Notes: generated from the sequence alone by a model not told the origin. Positions 43,016 through 52,298 are shown, counted from the first letter of the stretch. The stretch is DNA of 64,000 nucleotides from Candidatus Peribacteraceae bacterium (GCA_018061945.1 JAGOTD010000001.1:87050-151049), one strand, 5' to 3'. Made by a program: numbers and translations.

Positions 43016-43196
43016 TAAAGCCGCAGCCGGGACGCCGCGTCCCGAGGAACAGAGTAAAACTACCAAAGTCCAAGAAGCCAACTACCAAAGATGGCACTTG
43101 GAAATGGGCCTGTTATAGGGACTTATTTGTGCAATCCCTTATTCGTAATTCGTCCTTCGTGATTCGTACTTCGCGCTCCCCCACCCGCACCTTTCC
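43016..43196. other. Intergenic repeat tract after proS
   Basis: No gene. It holds ACTACCAAAGTCCAAGAAGC (43060-43079) and TTCGTAATTCGTCCTTCGTG type tracts (43141-43175), relatives of those upstream of proS, so the gene is flanked by the same filler on both sides. Confidence 0.55.
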
Positions 43197-43199
43197 TCC

Positions 43200-43250
43200 C
43201 AAGCGTTCTTTTCCTCCGCAGAACGCTTTTTATGTTTACTGTAAGCCATA
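43200..43250 (+). promoter_or_regulatory. Conserved leader hairpin A (upstream of toxin-like giant gene)
   Basis: AAGCGTTCT, 10-nt loop TTTCCTCCGC, AGAACGCTT and TTT, followed by TGTAAGCCATAAAA. The same block occurs at 60343-60390, with identical stem core and loop length and exactly the same 119-nt distance from AGAACG to the ATG, and as an orphan at 51615-51662. It may be a terminator-like or attenuator leader. Confidence 0.65.
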
Positions 43251-43343
43251 AAATGCCAATAGGCTATTTTAAGTGTTTTTAGATCTCTATTGCCATGTGT
43301 CCATTTCCAGAACAATGAGTCACTACTTCTTTCACCACTTTCT

Positions 43344-46300
43344 ATGGGCTCACGTCGTCAATTTACACCAGGCGCTACTACAGACCGCTCTCTTGAATCA
43401 TTGCTTACGAAGAGTCAGACAGCTGAAGTCGCACCCTCTATAACCGGACAACGACATACGACCAGACAGAAGACAGCCATCAGCCTTCAAGGACCCGAAG
43501 CACTCGAACAACGCCAGCTGATGACACATTTGGAAACAGTGATTACGCCACTGGCTTTGGACTTCAGTAGTTATCCAAACGGCACTATTGCCTCGGGCAC
43601 GCGTGCCACACTGCCAACTGTCGGACCGACAGAACTTGTCAGCGGCGACCATGTTAATCCGGTTGTCATCAGTAATGGAGCATTCACGCCACGTCCGGGT
43701 GTCATACGGGAAAACCTGATGGTGCGCTTTATCAATGGTAATCAATCCATTGAATCCGTAACGATCAGCCCTGTCGGTAGCGGTGCAAACAATACGTTTG
43801 TGTGGACGCTGACAACCCAGGGGGTAGAAAAATTTATCGCGGCACCTGCGGGCGGAGGAACAGTGCGTATCGCTGATTCCGTTGGGTACATTGCCGTTGT
43901 CCCGGGTCCCGGCAGTAATTATGCGATCAACAATATAACCATCAATAATACTACCCAACGTTTGGTATACGATAGCCCTGCCGAAGAAAATCAGGCGGTA
44001 CAAGATGTCACCTCCTCCTATACCAATCTTCTTGGCCTCGCCACTAACCGGGCAATTACCTCAAGCGAAATCCATGCGAATATTGTAGGACTAGGCTCCA
44101 ATACAACAACACTCACGAACCGGCAGACTGCCGTTGCAACTCTGCAAGCCGCAGTGTCCACGACACGCAATCAGTCCAAAAATTCTGCCAATATTGAGGC
44201 ATTGCAGCTGCTTGAAAGCAATCTGCAAGCCTACGCAGCCCCACTGGCAGCGCGCTATTCGATCTTGCACCCATCGCATCTGGAAAATTACCAAGAAGAT
44301 GTCTCGAACAATTTCAGCACATTTCCATCAGGCAGCATTCCAAGCGGAACCAATGCCACTCTCGCCAATTTCGGCAAGACAGAAGTGGTGAGTGGCAATC
44401 ACGTTCAAAATGTTCGCATTGTGGATGGCAAACTCTCCTCACTGCCTGGAACCATTGCAGAAAACCTGATGGTTCATTTTTTGGATGACAATCAGCTCGT
44501 TACCTCTGTTACTGTCGGCGCGACTTCACAAGCCAACTCCAGCAAATTGTGGGTGATGACGAAAAATAATGTCGAAACATTCATCCCCATGCCGGCTGCC
44601 GGCGGAGTCATTGCGGTGAATAAAAATGTCTCCTTCATTGCCGTTGTTCCAGGCCCCGGAGGCGTGTATTCGATTGATAGCATCACCACTACTGTCACAA
44701 AACAGCGTGTGGTGTACGACGCAGTCAATCCGTTTGATGTCGATGATATCGATGGATGCTCCGCTCTTATTTCCACCCAGCTGGATGCCTATACCACTTT
44801 CTGCCAGTCGCCGGATATAGTGCCCGGCCTACAGGAAAATGATGGTCATGGCATTCTGGCACTCGACCGTCTGAGCGCACGACTGGAAAAACTCACCGCT
44901 CTTTTGGATCAACAGACCAGACTGATGGCACTGGTTGGCACTACTCCATCGCAAAGCCAACTTGCTGCCGCTGCGACAAATAACGATCGCTTAAGCAGCT
45001 TCAACGACACTTGGCAACACGACAACCGCGCCCTGCAGTATAGGCTGACTGGTATCTTAACCGACGAAGGGCGGATGAATGATATGCGTACAACTGTTCT
45101 TCCTGCTATGGTCGGACCGGCGTCGCAGGGAGAAGTGGCCTCACTGTCTACCGGTGTCCCGGAACTCGGCGGCACCCTTACTATCAGCGCACTGCGCTCG
45201 GGTACAAGTAGTCCTGCAACATTTACCTCCTCGTATCAGAACGTCATAACAAGCGGTCGCCTTACAACCATCGACCTCTCGTCGGTTGCAAGCACCGTCA
45301 CGAATGTATCGTTTACTCTTGCGGCAAGCAAACCGACGACTGTCACATTCCTGCGCGGCGAGACCGTTCTGTCTGCACAACTCGTCAGTCCGGGCAGCAT
45401 CGCATCGTACGGCGATGAAAGTGGTATTACCGGCGTGATCATCGAACATGCGCTCACGCCACTATCGCAATTGGCACAGGATGCACTGCACGATATCAAC
45501 TATGGCAAAACCCGCCTAGAACGCATCTGGGATCTGCGCGAAAACCGCAATGAGCAACATGACACACTTGTTGAGCAAATGAATAGTTATCTGGATCAGA
45601 AAGGAATCAGTCTTACCTCTGCCGAGCGCACTGCTCTTCTGGCCGAACTGGTACAAGGCGGGCCTCTAGCCTCTGGCGTCACTGTGAGCAATCTCGCTCT
45701 CGAGGGCCTGCAAGGCTACTCACTTCTGGAAAATACCGGCGGCCTTAGAATTGCGAGTAATGGGGTACTCGCCGCAATGGCAGGCAAGATAGAGAGTGCC
45801 GATAATCCCTACGACATGTCGATTGCAAATAACAGTCCGATATACTTTCCGCGCGGTGGCGATGTTGTCCGCAATGCTATGGGCTGGTACATGCAGGTGC
45901 CAAATCAGAATGCGTATACCCGCTTCGATGTACATGGCCCGGCCGAAATTGGCGGCGTGTACTACGTGGGTAGCAATTGCTGGCAGGAATTGTCTCCAGA
46001 CTATTACGAGATTCTCGGGCAATCCATCATCGTAAAACCCGGTGCACCCGCCGGCGTGATTATCAATATTCGTTCGTGTAGCGGTGTCTACAACATTACA
46101 ACCAAGAGCGGATCGCAGCAGCGCGAATCTGTCACGCCACCGCAGGAACTGACAATCGCCACCGACTATCAGGGTGTGTTTACCCAGCCCATCGAAAACC
46201 CAGGCTTTACGCCGGGCATTGTGGATACCACTGGCATGAAACCGCAGCGCGTCATGCTGGCAAATGGTCTGATGGTGATGAAGTTCGAAAACATTGGACA

Positions 46301-48527
46301 GGCCGGTGGGACTATCCGCACCGAGATTTACACCGGCTACGCCAGCAATGTCCGCGCCCAGAAAATCGGCGACTTTACGACGGCAGTCTCGCCAAACGTG
46401 CCTGTGACACTCAAAGCCAACGTCTCGTCTCCAAATATTCCAAGCACCGGCAACGAACCGGCCATCATCACGATTGTCACCACCCTGCCAAACGGACAGG
46501 AGAAAGTGGATACCATTGCCGTCAACAGAACCGGGAATCAAGCGATGGTGGTAAAGCGTGGCAAAGAGGTGCCGCGGCCGTATTCGGAGGAGGAGCAGAG
46601 GCGACTTGTGAGTGCCGAACGGAAGATTGCCGAAGCTATGAAAAACATAGATCCATCGATTAACATAGCCACTCTTCAGCAACGATACGCTGTTCTGTAC
46701 GATCTATTCGGCTCCTCCACGGCCATTGCTAAACAAACCAATATTCCAGCAGCTGCAACCAATAAAGTTGCGGATCCTACGACTGCACCCCCATCAAGCG
46801 GCGTTGCTCTGTTTGCGCTGAATGAGGAGGCAGAGAGGGTGCAAAATTCATTAAGTAATCTTGCAGGACAATTAGAAGCGATGCCGTATATGCAGTTAAT
46901 ATTTAGTAAGCTGAGTCTGCCGATGGATAACACCAATGGCCTTCTGTACGTCCAAGAAGGTTCGCCAGACCACGTTGAATTAGAACAGAACGCCGTAGAC
47001 TTTAACCTGCGTGGTAGTGCCAATGTAGAAATAGGAAAGCCTATAAAAGCAATGGCTGATGGCATGGTTGTTGAATACAACGAACAAGAAGGTCGCATTG
47101 TCATGCGTCATGAAGTAGTGGATCCAAATTCGGACCAAACTATCGTCTTCTTCACAGAATTCGGCCACATGCAAAATATCGATCCATCGATAGTCGGCAA
47201 AACACTGAAGGCAGGCGATATTATTGGCCAAGCCGGCAAAATCGATACGCCAACCTCAAACATTCACGTGAATCTTATCTGGTCTCCATTGAGCGAAAAC
47301 AGTGATTTTGCCTCTCTCGACTTACGCCCGTGGTTAAAACAGAAAGGAATTGCAATAGAGGCTCCAAAGCCAGGAAGTGTACGTAATATTGGTGGACCGT
47401 CGCTCTCACTCTTGGATGTTGAAAGTATGCAGAAATCGGGTGCCTTAAATGTTTTAAATGGAAATTGGAATTTGGTGCGAACGAATGGGATGCAGAGCTA
47501 CTTTTCGCAAACGCCTCTTGCAAATGAGGGACTAACTATCCTCAGCGGTAAGAGCGCTACAACGATAGAAGCACTGCTCGGTGCGCAGAGAACAGTGCTG
47601 GCGCAAGAGCTCGCTGCATCACTCAAAGACATTCTCTTTGGCGATGTGCTCGGTATACACGATATCTTTGACGGCATTATCTACGCTGTTGATCAACAAC
47701 TCAAAGAACTAAAAATCTCCTATGATACGTCTATCGGCTTGGAGAAGATAGCCTTCGGCGAAGCAATAGGGGTGTATACATTCATAAAGTTCGATTTGCA
47801 GACACTCAAACTCCTCGCTCCCACCAATGCTCTGGATGTTGCCTTATATTTCTTTGGAGGGAAAATACTGACAGCGGGAGGAAAATATATTCTACTCAAC
47901 CAAGCACGCATAATTGGTGCCGAAGCGAGTATTGCGTTTATTACGAAGCTCACAAAGCAGGTAGCGAAAGTAGGTAGCTACGACGTCGGAGCACTCCTAA
48001 AAAATGTAACACAATCGATTGTAAAAAAGACTCCTGGCCAGACGCCGGAAGGGATATTGGGTGCAGCCAAAGGAGCAACCCAATTTGCCGATGATGCAGT
48101 GAGTGCGGGGGTGAGGATGGGAGAGAAAATTGCTAGATTACTCGATGAAAATGATATACAAAAAATGCTAAACCATGTATTTAAACCAGATTTTATTGCA
48201 GATTATGCAGGAAAATCTAAAGTGACTGGCATCCATACGATTCATGCAATTGATGGGGTAAAAGTGAAAATTCTTAAAGAATTTCCAAAAGCAGCCAATG
48301 GAGTACGAAAAGTATCGCTGCAAATTACAGACGATGCTGGTAAAATCTTTACGAAAGAATCTACTCTTTTCCCTGACAACTGGACTCCAGCGGATATTGA
48401 AAATGCGCTAAGGTATTTGAATGGATTAAGTAAGGGCATTCCAGAAAAAGGAGAACTCATTGGAGTTTGGAAAAATGTCAGTCTAGTTGCCAAAAAATTT
48501 AGCTCTACTTTTTATCCGAAATATTAA
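43344..48527 (+). CDS. Giant modular surface protein with polymorphic-toxin layout
   Basis: 1727 residues from ATG 43344; a TTG at 43290 is in frame but the conserved leader spacing favours the ATG. LEQRQLM at 54-60 follows a basic N-terminus, with no hydrophobic signal peptide. Two diverged copies of a ~150-residue beta domain follow (FSSYPNGTIASGTRATLP; FSTFPSGSIPSGTNATLA), then a long region shared with the 60486 protein. A degenerate M23-like peptidase domain lies at about 1205-1315 (EIGKPIKAMADGMVVEYNEQ; SNIHVNLIW). Alpha-helical hydrophobic segments come next. The AT-rich last 110 residues contain GIHTIHAIDG and STLFPDNWTPADIENALRYL, resembling bacterial EndoU-type nuclease tips. An immunity candidate follows. 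Confidence 0.7.
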   Translation: MGSRRQFTPGATTDRSLESLLTKSQTAEVAPSITGQRHTTRQKTAISLQGPEALEQRQLMTHLETVITPLALDFSSYPNGTIASGTRATLPTVGPTELVSGDHVNPVVISNGAFTPRPGVIRENLMVRFINGNQSIESVTISPVGSGANNTFVWTLTTQGVEKFIAAPAGGGTVRIADSVGYIAVVPGPGSNYAINNITINNTTQRLVYDSPAEENQAVQDVTSSYTNLLGLATNRAITSSEIHANIVGLGSNTTTLTNRQTAVATLQAAVSTTRNQSKNSANIEALQLLESNLQAYAAPLAARYSILHPSHLENYQEDVSNNFSTFPSGSIPSGTNATLANFGKTEVVSGNHVQNVRIVDGKLSSLPGTIAENLMVHFLDDNQLVTSVTVGATSQANSSKLWVMTKNNVETFIPMPAAGGVIAVNKNVSFIAVVPGPGGVYSIDSITTTVTKQRVVYDAVNPFDVDDIDGCSALISTQLDAYTTFCQSPDIVPGLQENDGHGILALDRLSARLEKLTALLDQQTRLMALVGTTPSQSQLAAAATNNDRLSSFNDTWQHDNRALQYRLTGILTDEGRMNDMRTTVLPAMVGPASQGEVASLSTGVPELGGTLTISALRSGTSSPATFTSSYQNVITSGRLTTIDLSSVASTVTNVSFTLAASKPTTVTFLRGETVLSAQLVSPGSIASYGDESGITGVIIEHALTPLSQLAQDALHDINYGKTRLERIWDLRENRNEQHDTLVEQMNSYLDQKGISLTSAERTALLAELVQGGPLASGVTVSNLALEGLQGYSLLENTGGLRIASNGVLAAMAGKIESADNPYDMSIANNSPIYFPRGGDVVRNAMGWYMQVPNQNAYTRFDVHGPAEIGGVYYVGSNCWQELSPDYYEILGQSIIVKPGAPAGVIINIRSCSGVYNITTKSGSQQRESVTPPQELTIATDYQGVFTQPIENPGFTPGIVDTTGMKPQRVMLANGLMVMKFENIGQAGGTIRTEIYTGYASNVRAQKIGDFTTAVSPNVPVTLKANVSSPNIPSTGNEPAIITIVTTLPNGQEKVDTIAVNRTGNQAMVVKRGKEVPRPYSEEEQRRLVSAERKIAEAMKNIDPSINIATLQQRYAVLYDLFGSSTAIAKQTNIPAAATNKVADPTTAPPSSGVALFALNEEAERVQNSLSNLAGQLEAMPYMQLIFSKLSLPMDNTNGLLYVQEGSPDHVELEQNAVDFNLRGSANVEIGKPIKAMADGMVVEYNEQEGRIVMRHEVVDPNSDQTIVFFTEFGHMQNIDPSIVGKTLKAGDIIGQAGKIDTPTSNIHVNLIWSPLSENSDFASLDLRPWLKQKGIAIEAPKPGSVRNIGGPSLSLLDVESMQKSGALNVLNGNWNLVRTNGMQSYFSQTPLANEGLTILSGKSATTIEALLGAQRTVLAQELAASLKDILFGDVLGIHDIFDGIIYAVDQQLKELKISYDTSIGLEKIAFGEAIGVYTFIKFDLQTLKLLAPTNALDVALYFFGGKILTAGGKYILLNQARIIGAEASIAFITKLTKQVAKVGSYDVGALLKNVTQSIVKKTPGQTPEGILGAAKGATQFADDAVSAGVRMGEKIARLLDENDIQKMLNHVFKPDFIADYAGKSKVTGIHTIHAIDGVKVKILKEFPKAANGVRKVSLQITDDAGKIFTKESTLFPDNWTPADIENALRYLNGLSKGIPEKGELIGVWKNVSLVAKKFSSTFYPKY

Positions 48528-48536
48528 TTGAAACAT

Positions 48537-49400
48537 ATGAAGCTTATGCTCGTTGCTACATCAGATGATCCTTATATCGTAGCTAAAACACTTCCCCAAT
48601 CATTGGCTTTACAAAATTTTGTAGAAGAAATTCAAACTTCAGGGTTAAAAGAAATTGAGAAACTTATTCAAGATATTAGCTCGGGAGCAGTAGTTTTATC
48701 CGAAGCACTGAAATTAGATAGATTTTTAGATCTTGGCACTGTCCATTTTTTGGATGACGCTCTTTTAATACCAAACGGAGAAGTATATTTTTTTGACAAC
48801 AAAATAAGTATTTTTGAAGATTTTCATGCAGATAGTAATATAAGTAACTGCCTGCTTAGCCATAATGAATTTCTAAAAATATTACGTGCATGTATTGATT
48901 TCAGGGAAAACAAAAATAAACGTCTTGGAATGAACATTCGGGTTTTACGAGGTACTAATCTTAGATTTCCTCCGCGCTTAGATAATGCACTCATGCATTA
49001 CACAGGAACCAGTAAACAGCATTTAATAGTAAATCGGCTCAACGGTGAATCATCCCCAGAAGATGTGGTTAATTACCAAGAATACGATGTTTTTATGAGT
49101 AATTATTTCCCTGCAAGCTGGAGTATCGAACAAATTCTTAATGCTGCAAAAGAAGTTGAAGAAAAATTGACGGAAATACCAAGAATTGATTGGGGAGATT
49201 ATTGGCAAATTCAAGAGTGTGATTGGTCACTTATTCCAATAGGCAGAGTATTTATTGGAAAAGGAGGAGGAATAGAAATGCTTATGTGGACTCAATTGCG
49301 CAATGAAAAACAAAGAACATTTTGCCCTCTCGAATACCACGGTGAAGCCGCTCCGCCAGATAGTGAGAATTTTGAGGATTTACCCACAACTAATAACTAG
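48537..49400 (+). CDS. Candidate immunity protein for the giant toxin
   Basis: 287 residues, AT-rich, starting 9 nt after the giant gene stop. The N-terminal 120 residues are unrecognised (LVATSDDPYIVAKTLPQSLA). The C-terminal half has LDNALMHYTGTSKQHLIVNR and YFPASWSIEQILNAAKEVEE. The FPxxW element resembles one in the toxin tip upstream, so this could be an immunity protein or a detached second toxin tip with its own fold. The call rests on position, composition and size. A TTG start 9 nt earlier is possible. Confidence 0.45.
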   Translation: MKLMLVATSDDPYIVAKTLPQSLALQNFVEEIQTSGLKEIEKLIQDISSGAVVLSEALKLDRFLDLGTVHFLDDALLIPNGEVYFFDNKISIFEDFHADSNISNCLLSHNEFLKILRACIDFRENKNKRLGMNIRVLRGTNLRFPPRLDNALMHYTGTSKQHLIVNRLNGESSPEDVVNYQEYDVFMSNYFPASWSIEQILNAAKEVEEKLTEIPRIDWGDYWQIQECDWSLIPIGRVFIGKGGGIEMLMWTQLRNEKQRTFCPLEYHGEAAPPDSENFEDLPTTNN

Positions 49401-49409
49401 CTTTTTAAC

Positions 49410-50174
49410 ATGTCTGAAAAATCTGCTTCTAAATCACAGCTCTACGAAGTAGCCAAAGCCCAGAAGATAGCTATGTGGATGATCGCTGGGATGCTTCTCG
49501 GCGGTCTTGGACTACGGCCTATTGGCATGCTTTTCGGAGTCGTGGGCATGGCTTTCTTGGCTAGGGCATTACAAAAGCGTTATGTGTTTCTGTGGGCGCT
49601 TGGCATGTTCATTCCCTTTGGCAACATTGTCCTCATGATTATCGTTAATAACGATGCAACTATCTTTCTTAGAAAACACGGCATTCGCGTTGGTTTTCTG
49701 GGGGCAGATATGAAAGAGCTTAAGACGCAATCTGCAAATACTTCAAAGCCTATACATCCAAAACCTCGAAAGAAACGAGATTTATGGGGCGATGTTATAG
49801 AAACCAAGGAAGAAGCAGAAAAAGTAATACAAAATTCGTCTCTGTTTTTCTATATTATTGGCTTAATGAGCATAGTAGCTGGATTTAGTATTTCTATTGC
49901 TTATGCTGCTGGCGGTGTCTTACTACTTATCCCTGCCTTTTTCCTCCGGCAAAAGAAAAGTCGTACAGCCGCTGTGCTTATTCTACTGCTTGAGTGTGCA
50001 GAAATAGCTGTACGTGTTGAATCGGGCGCAAACGGATTACTTTTCCCAATCATTGGTATTTGGTTTGGCATTAAGGCAGTCCAGGCAACTTTTCTGTGGC
50101 ACAAGTTTAAAAAGAAGCATTCTGGGCATTCTCATGAAAAAATCCATTCGGAGGCAGAAACAACAATTGCCTAA
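49410..50174 (+). CDS. Membrane protein downstream of immunity candidate
   Basis: 254 residues with two pairs of membrane helices (about 20-55, 60-85, then 142-185 and 205-225). A cytoplasmic Lys/Pro-rich loop separates them (KPIHPKPRKKRDLWGDVIET) and the tail is His/Lys-rich (KKKHSGHSHEKIHS). No family is recognised. It follows the immunity candidate after 9 nt, so it may belong to the same effector operon, for example as an immunity or export accessory. A bidirectional hairpin ends the unit. Confidence 0.55.
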   Translation: MSEKSASKSQLYEVAKAQKIAMWMIAGMLLGGLGLRPIGMLFGVVGMAFLARALQKRYVFLWALGMFIPFGNIVLMIIVNNDATIFLRKHGIRVGFLGADMKELKTQSANTSKPIHPKPRKKRDLWGDVIETKEEAEKVIQNSSLFFYIIGLMSIVAGFSISIAYAAGGVLLLIPAFFLRQKKSRTAAVLILLLECAEIAVRVESGANGLLFPIIGIWFGIKAVQATFLWHKFKKKHSGHSHEKIHSEAETTIA

Positions 50175-50191
50175 TGTAGTAAGCTCAAAAA

Positions 50192-50234
50192 AACGTCCTA
50201 CGCGCCTGCAGTTGCAGTTACCGCGTAGAACGTT
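50192..50234. terminator. Bidirectional hairpin between convergent genes
   Basis: AACGT-C-CTACGCG (50192-50204) pairs with CGCGTAG-A-ACGTT (50222-50234), one C/A mismatch. A run of A precedes and TTATTCTTTTT follows, so it can serve both the 49410 gene and the minus-strand 50248 gene. Confidence 0.65.
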
Positions 50235-50247
50235 GTAGTTATTCTTT

Positions 50248-51447
50248 TTATCTTAAATACGACAGAGCCTTTTCCATGGCATGATCCTTTCCGTCCGCAA
50301 TATAATTGGAAACAGAAGCATCTAAAATAGGATACAAACTTGGAGATAGCGACAAATCGACCATCGCAATGGAGTGCAAGGCTCCAATATCGGCCAAATC
50401 GTATTGCTTGCCATTGGAAGCTGTAAAAAGGCTCGGGCCTTTTACGTATCTGCCAAGTTGCGTTTCATCTTTTACAACATGAAAGTTGTCAGTTTTGTAC
50501 AGAGCGTACGCAATAAGTCGCATGATATCGCCGTGCGATGCGCCCATAAGCAGAACCAAGTTGAGAGATTTTCCAAAGACGGGATCGCGGTTTGTATAAA
50601 GAGAAGTCAATCCCTGCGGCGCACCCTTGCTGTTCGCAGAAATTTGCAAGGATCCTACCTTCTGATTTTTTGGAACAAAGAAGCCTATGACATTCAATAC
50701 ATCTGTCAGATTTGCTTGAGGGTTATCGCGCAAATCCAAAATAAGCTTTGCCGAGTTTTGCACTCCTTTATCCTTTATCGCTTTTTCGGCATCGTTCATA
50801 CTCTGGACGTCTAGCGAGGTCAGCTTGAGAACCGGCACAGAATCCACCGTGCTCAATGCAAAAGCTGGCATTGCCTGCTTTTTGTTACGTGTAATGGTAA
50901 TCGATTTCTCGCCTGCATTCTGCCTACCAACAGTAAGTCGTACTACGCTACCTGCAGGCCCGTTTAACATTTGTAACACTTCCTCTAAGGACATGGCAGA
51001 TGTGATTTTCTTTCCCTCTATTGTCTTGATGGTATCCCCTCCTTTGATCCCTGCTAGATCGGCAGCGGAGTACGCATCGACGGAAGTGACATACATAAAA
51101 TCCGCATTATCGAGCAGCACCAAACCGACATCAATATTTTCTACTGTCGCCGAAGAAGAACTCGCCCCTGCCTTGCCACCTACCTTCTTCGCTGCAGCTT
51201 TGCGCAGCTGGGCACGCATTGCCCCACTACTCAGCTTCGCTGAGGACGAGGAAGAAGAGACGGAGGAAGATACGCTACTTGAAGAACTGGATTGTTGATC
51301 CAATGCGGATTGCATCATGCGATTTGCGCGCTGCAAATTACGCAGCTCATTACCACTAATTCCGATAGAAATGGCAAGTGCACTCTCTGTCTGAGCAAGA
51401 AGAATGCCAGCTATGAAAACGATAGAAAGAAACGATCGAGACGACAT
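50248..51447 (-). CDS. Secreted PDZ / S41-peptidase-like protein, probably inactive
   Basis: 399 residues from ATG 51447. A signal peptide (SFLSIVFIAGILLAQTESALA) is followed by a Ser-rich linker, a PDZ domain (about 120-205, SAADLAGIKGGDTIKTIEGK) and an S41-like fold (SAKLILDLRDNPQANLTDVL). In active C-terminal processing peptidases the Ser lies in a GSxSASE-type turn; here the aligned stretch is LMGASHGDIMRLIA, with Gly at the nucleophile position as I align it. A scaffold role outside the membrane is likely. A longer start at 51498 lacks signal character. Confidence 0.65.
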   Translation of the reverse strand: MSSRSFLSIVFIAGILLAQTESALAISIGISGNELRNLQRANRMMQSALDQQSSSSSSVSSSVSSSSSSAKLSSGAMRAQLRKAAAKKVGGKAGASSSSATVENIDVGLVLLDNADFMYVTSVDAYSAADLAGIKGGDTIKTIEGKKITSAMSLEEVLQMLNGPAGSVVRLTVGRQNAGEKSITITRNKKQAMPAFALSTVDSVPVLKLTSLDVQSMNDAEKAIKDKGVQNSAKLILDLRDNPQANLTDVLNVIGFFVPKNQKVGSLQISANSKGAPQGLTSLYTNRDPVFGKSLNLVLLMGASHGDIMRLIAYALYKTDNFHVVKDETQLGRYVKGPSLFTASNGKQYDLADIGALHSIAMVDLSLSPSLYPILDASVSNYIADGKDHAMEKALSYLR

Positions 51448-51765
51448 ACAAGATGGGAAAAGGATTAAAAAATAGACCCGCACAGTATCACAAGCCATTT
51501 AATAACAAGGTCAATGATCAAAATACGCCTCTCCATCATTTTTGAGTCAACGAATGGCCGTTCATCCCTATCTAAAGCCAAAAAACTCCTCTAGAAATTG
51601 TTCAATTCTCCAAAAGTGTTCTGCGATGCCGCAGAACGCTTTTTAGGCCTAATGTAAGCCATTTTTCTGGCTTCGTCATTTTTATCTGTTCAGCGATGTA
51701 TATCGAGCCTCATCCATCTCCTATTAACTGGTTCAGCTACCTATTTCCCCACTTTTGAACTGATT
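51448..51765. other. Intergenic region with orphan leader block
   Basis: About 318 nt. Apart from the conserved leader hairpin B it holds no gene. Its right end (GCTACCTATTTCCCCACTTT, 51735-51754) resembles the stretch just before the ATG of the 43344 gene, so it seems to be the complete leader of a lost paralogue. Confidence 0.5.
51615..51662 (+). promoter_or_regulatory. Conserved leader hairpin B (orphan copy)
   Basis: GTTCTGCG-ATGC-CGCAGAAC then GCTTTTTAGGCCTAATGTAAGC. The 3' arm, T tract and TGTAAGCCA match copy A; the 5' arm is rearranged but still pairs. No giant surface gene follows. The next ATG (51766) is 128 nt after AGAACG, beginning a 50-residue ORF of other composition. Confidence 0.6.
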
Positions 51766-51918
51766 ATGGAAAATTTTGAATTTTCGATAGAGGGCACTAT
51801 TTCTTGGGAAAAAGAATTTAATCAAATGAAAGAAAAGGAAACTAAAAAATCTATTAAAAAGATAAAATTAATTTTTGTGATTGCAAAATATAGTAAAATA
51901 AAAAATGCTTCAAATTAA
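51766..51918 (+). CDS. Doubtful small Lys-rich ORF
   Basis: 50 residues: MENFEFSIEGTISWEKEFNQ followed by a Lys-rich, then hydrophobic tail. It starts where AT-rich sequence begins and overlaps the end of the opposite-strand EamA-like gene by 9 nt. It could be a real small gene behind leader B or a chance frame. Confidence 0.25.
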   Translation: MENFEFSIEGTISWEKEFNQMKEKETKKSIKKIKLIFVIAKYSKIKNASN

Positions 51919-52284
51919 TAAAAAAACTGCAACAAAGGCAAAGCACAAGCCAATAATCTGTTTTACAGTGATGCTATCGTTAAAAATAAATACCCCAACT
52001 AATATTGTTCCAATTAGTAAAAACATGTTTACCAAACCAGAACTAACTGACAAGCTTCTTATTTTGTTAAGATATCCAAAAAAAATATAACCTAGAGGTG
52101 CTAGGGCTAGCAAGAGGGCAATAGAAACTGGACTATCATTTTTTGCCCAATTTGCTGCTAAGGCATCAGAAAGGATGAATAATCCAGTAGCGCCAATAAT
52201 AAAAAACCATTGATTAATAAAATTATTATTAACACTAAATAAATTTATGTCAAATACCCTCAATGGCCTTTCACACGTATACAT
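51910..52284 (-). CDS. EamA/SMR-like four-helix transporter subunit
   Basis: 124 residues with four membrane helices. SLSVSSGLVNMFLLIGTILV and KQIIGLCFAFVAVFLLI resemble the second half of drug/metabolite transporters (half-size EamA or SMR class), where two copies assemble in the membrane. The start is uncertain: the first 18 residues precede the first helix, and TATTAT stands 3 nt before this ATG. Substrate is unknown. AT-rich like its neighbours. Confidence 0.55.
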   Translation of the reverse strand: MYTCERPLRVFDINLFSVNNNFINQWFFIIGATGLFILSDALAANWAKNDSPVSIALLLALAPLGYIFFGYLNKIRSLSVSSGLVNMFLLIGTILVGVFIFNDSITVKQIIGLCFAFVAVFLLI

Positions 52285-52298
52285 GCTATAATAATTAG

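Noticed and set aside
45720..46682. 320-residue minus-strand frame inside the giant gene
   Set aside because: Shadow of the plus-strand coding sequence; its His/Cys-rich composition is that of reverse-read beta-protein codons.
48961..49160. Assigning a definite EndoU nuclease identity to the gene after the giant toxin
   Set aside because: Only a short FPxxW-type element and His residues are shared; not enough to name the fold.
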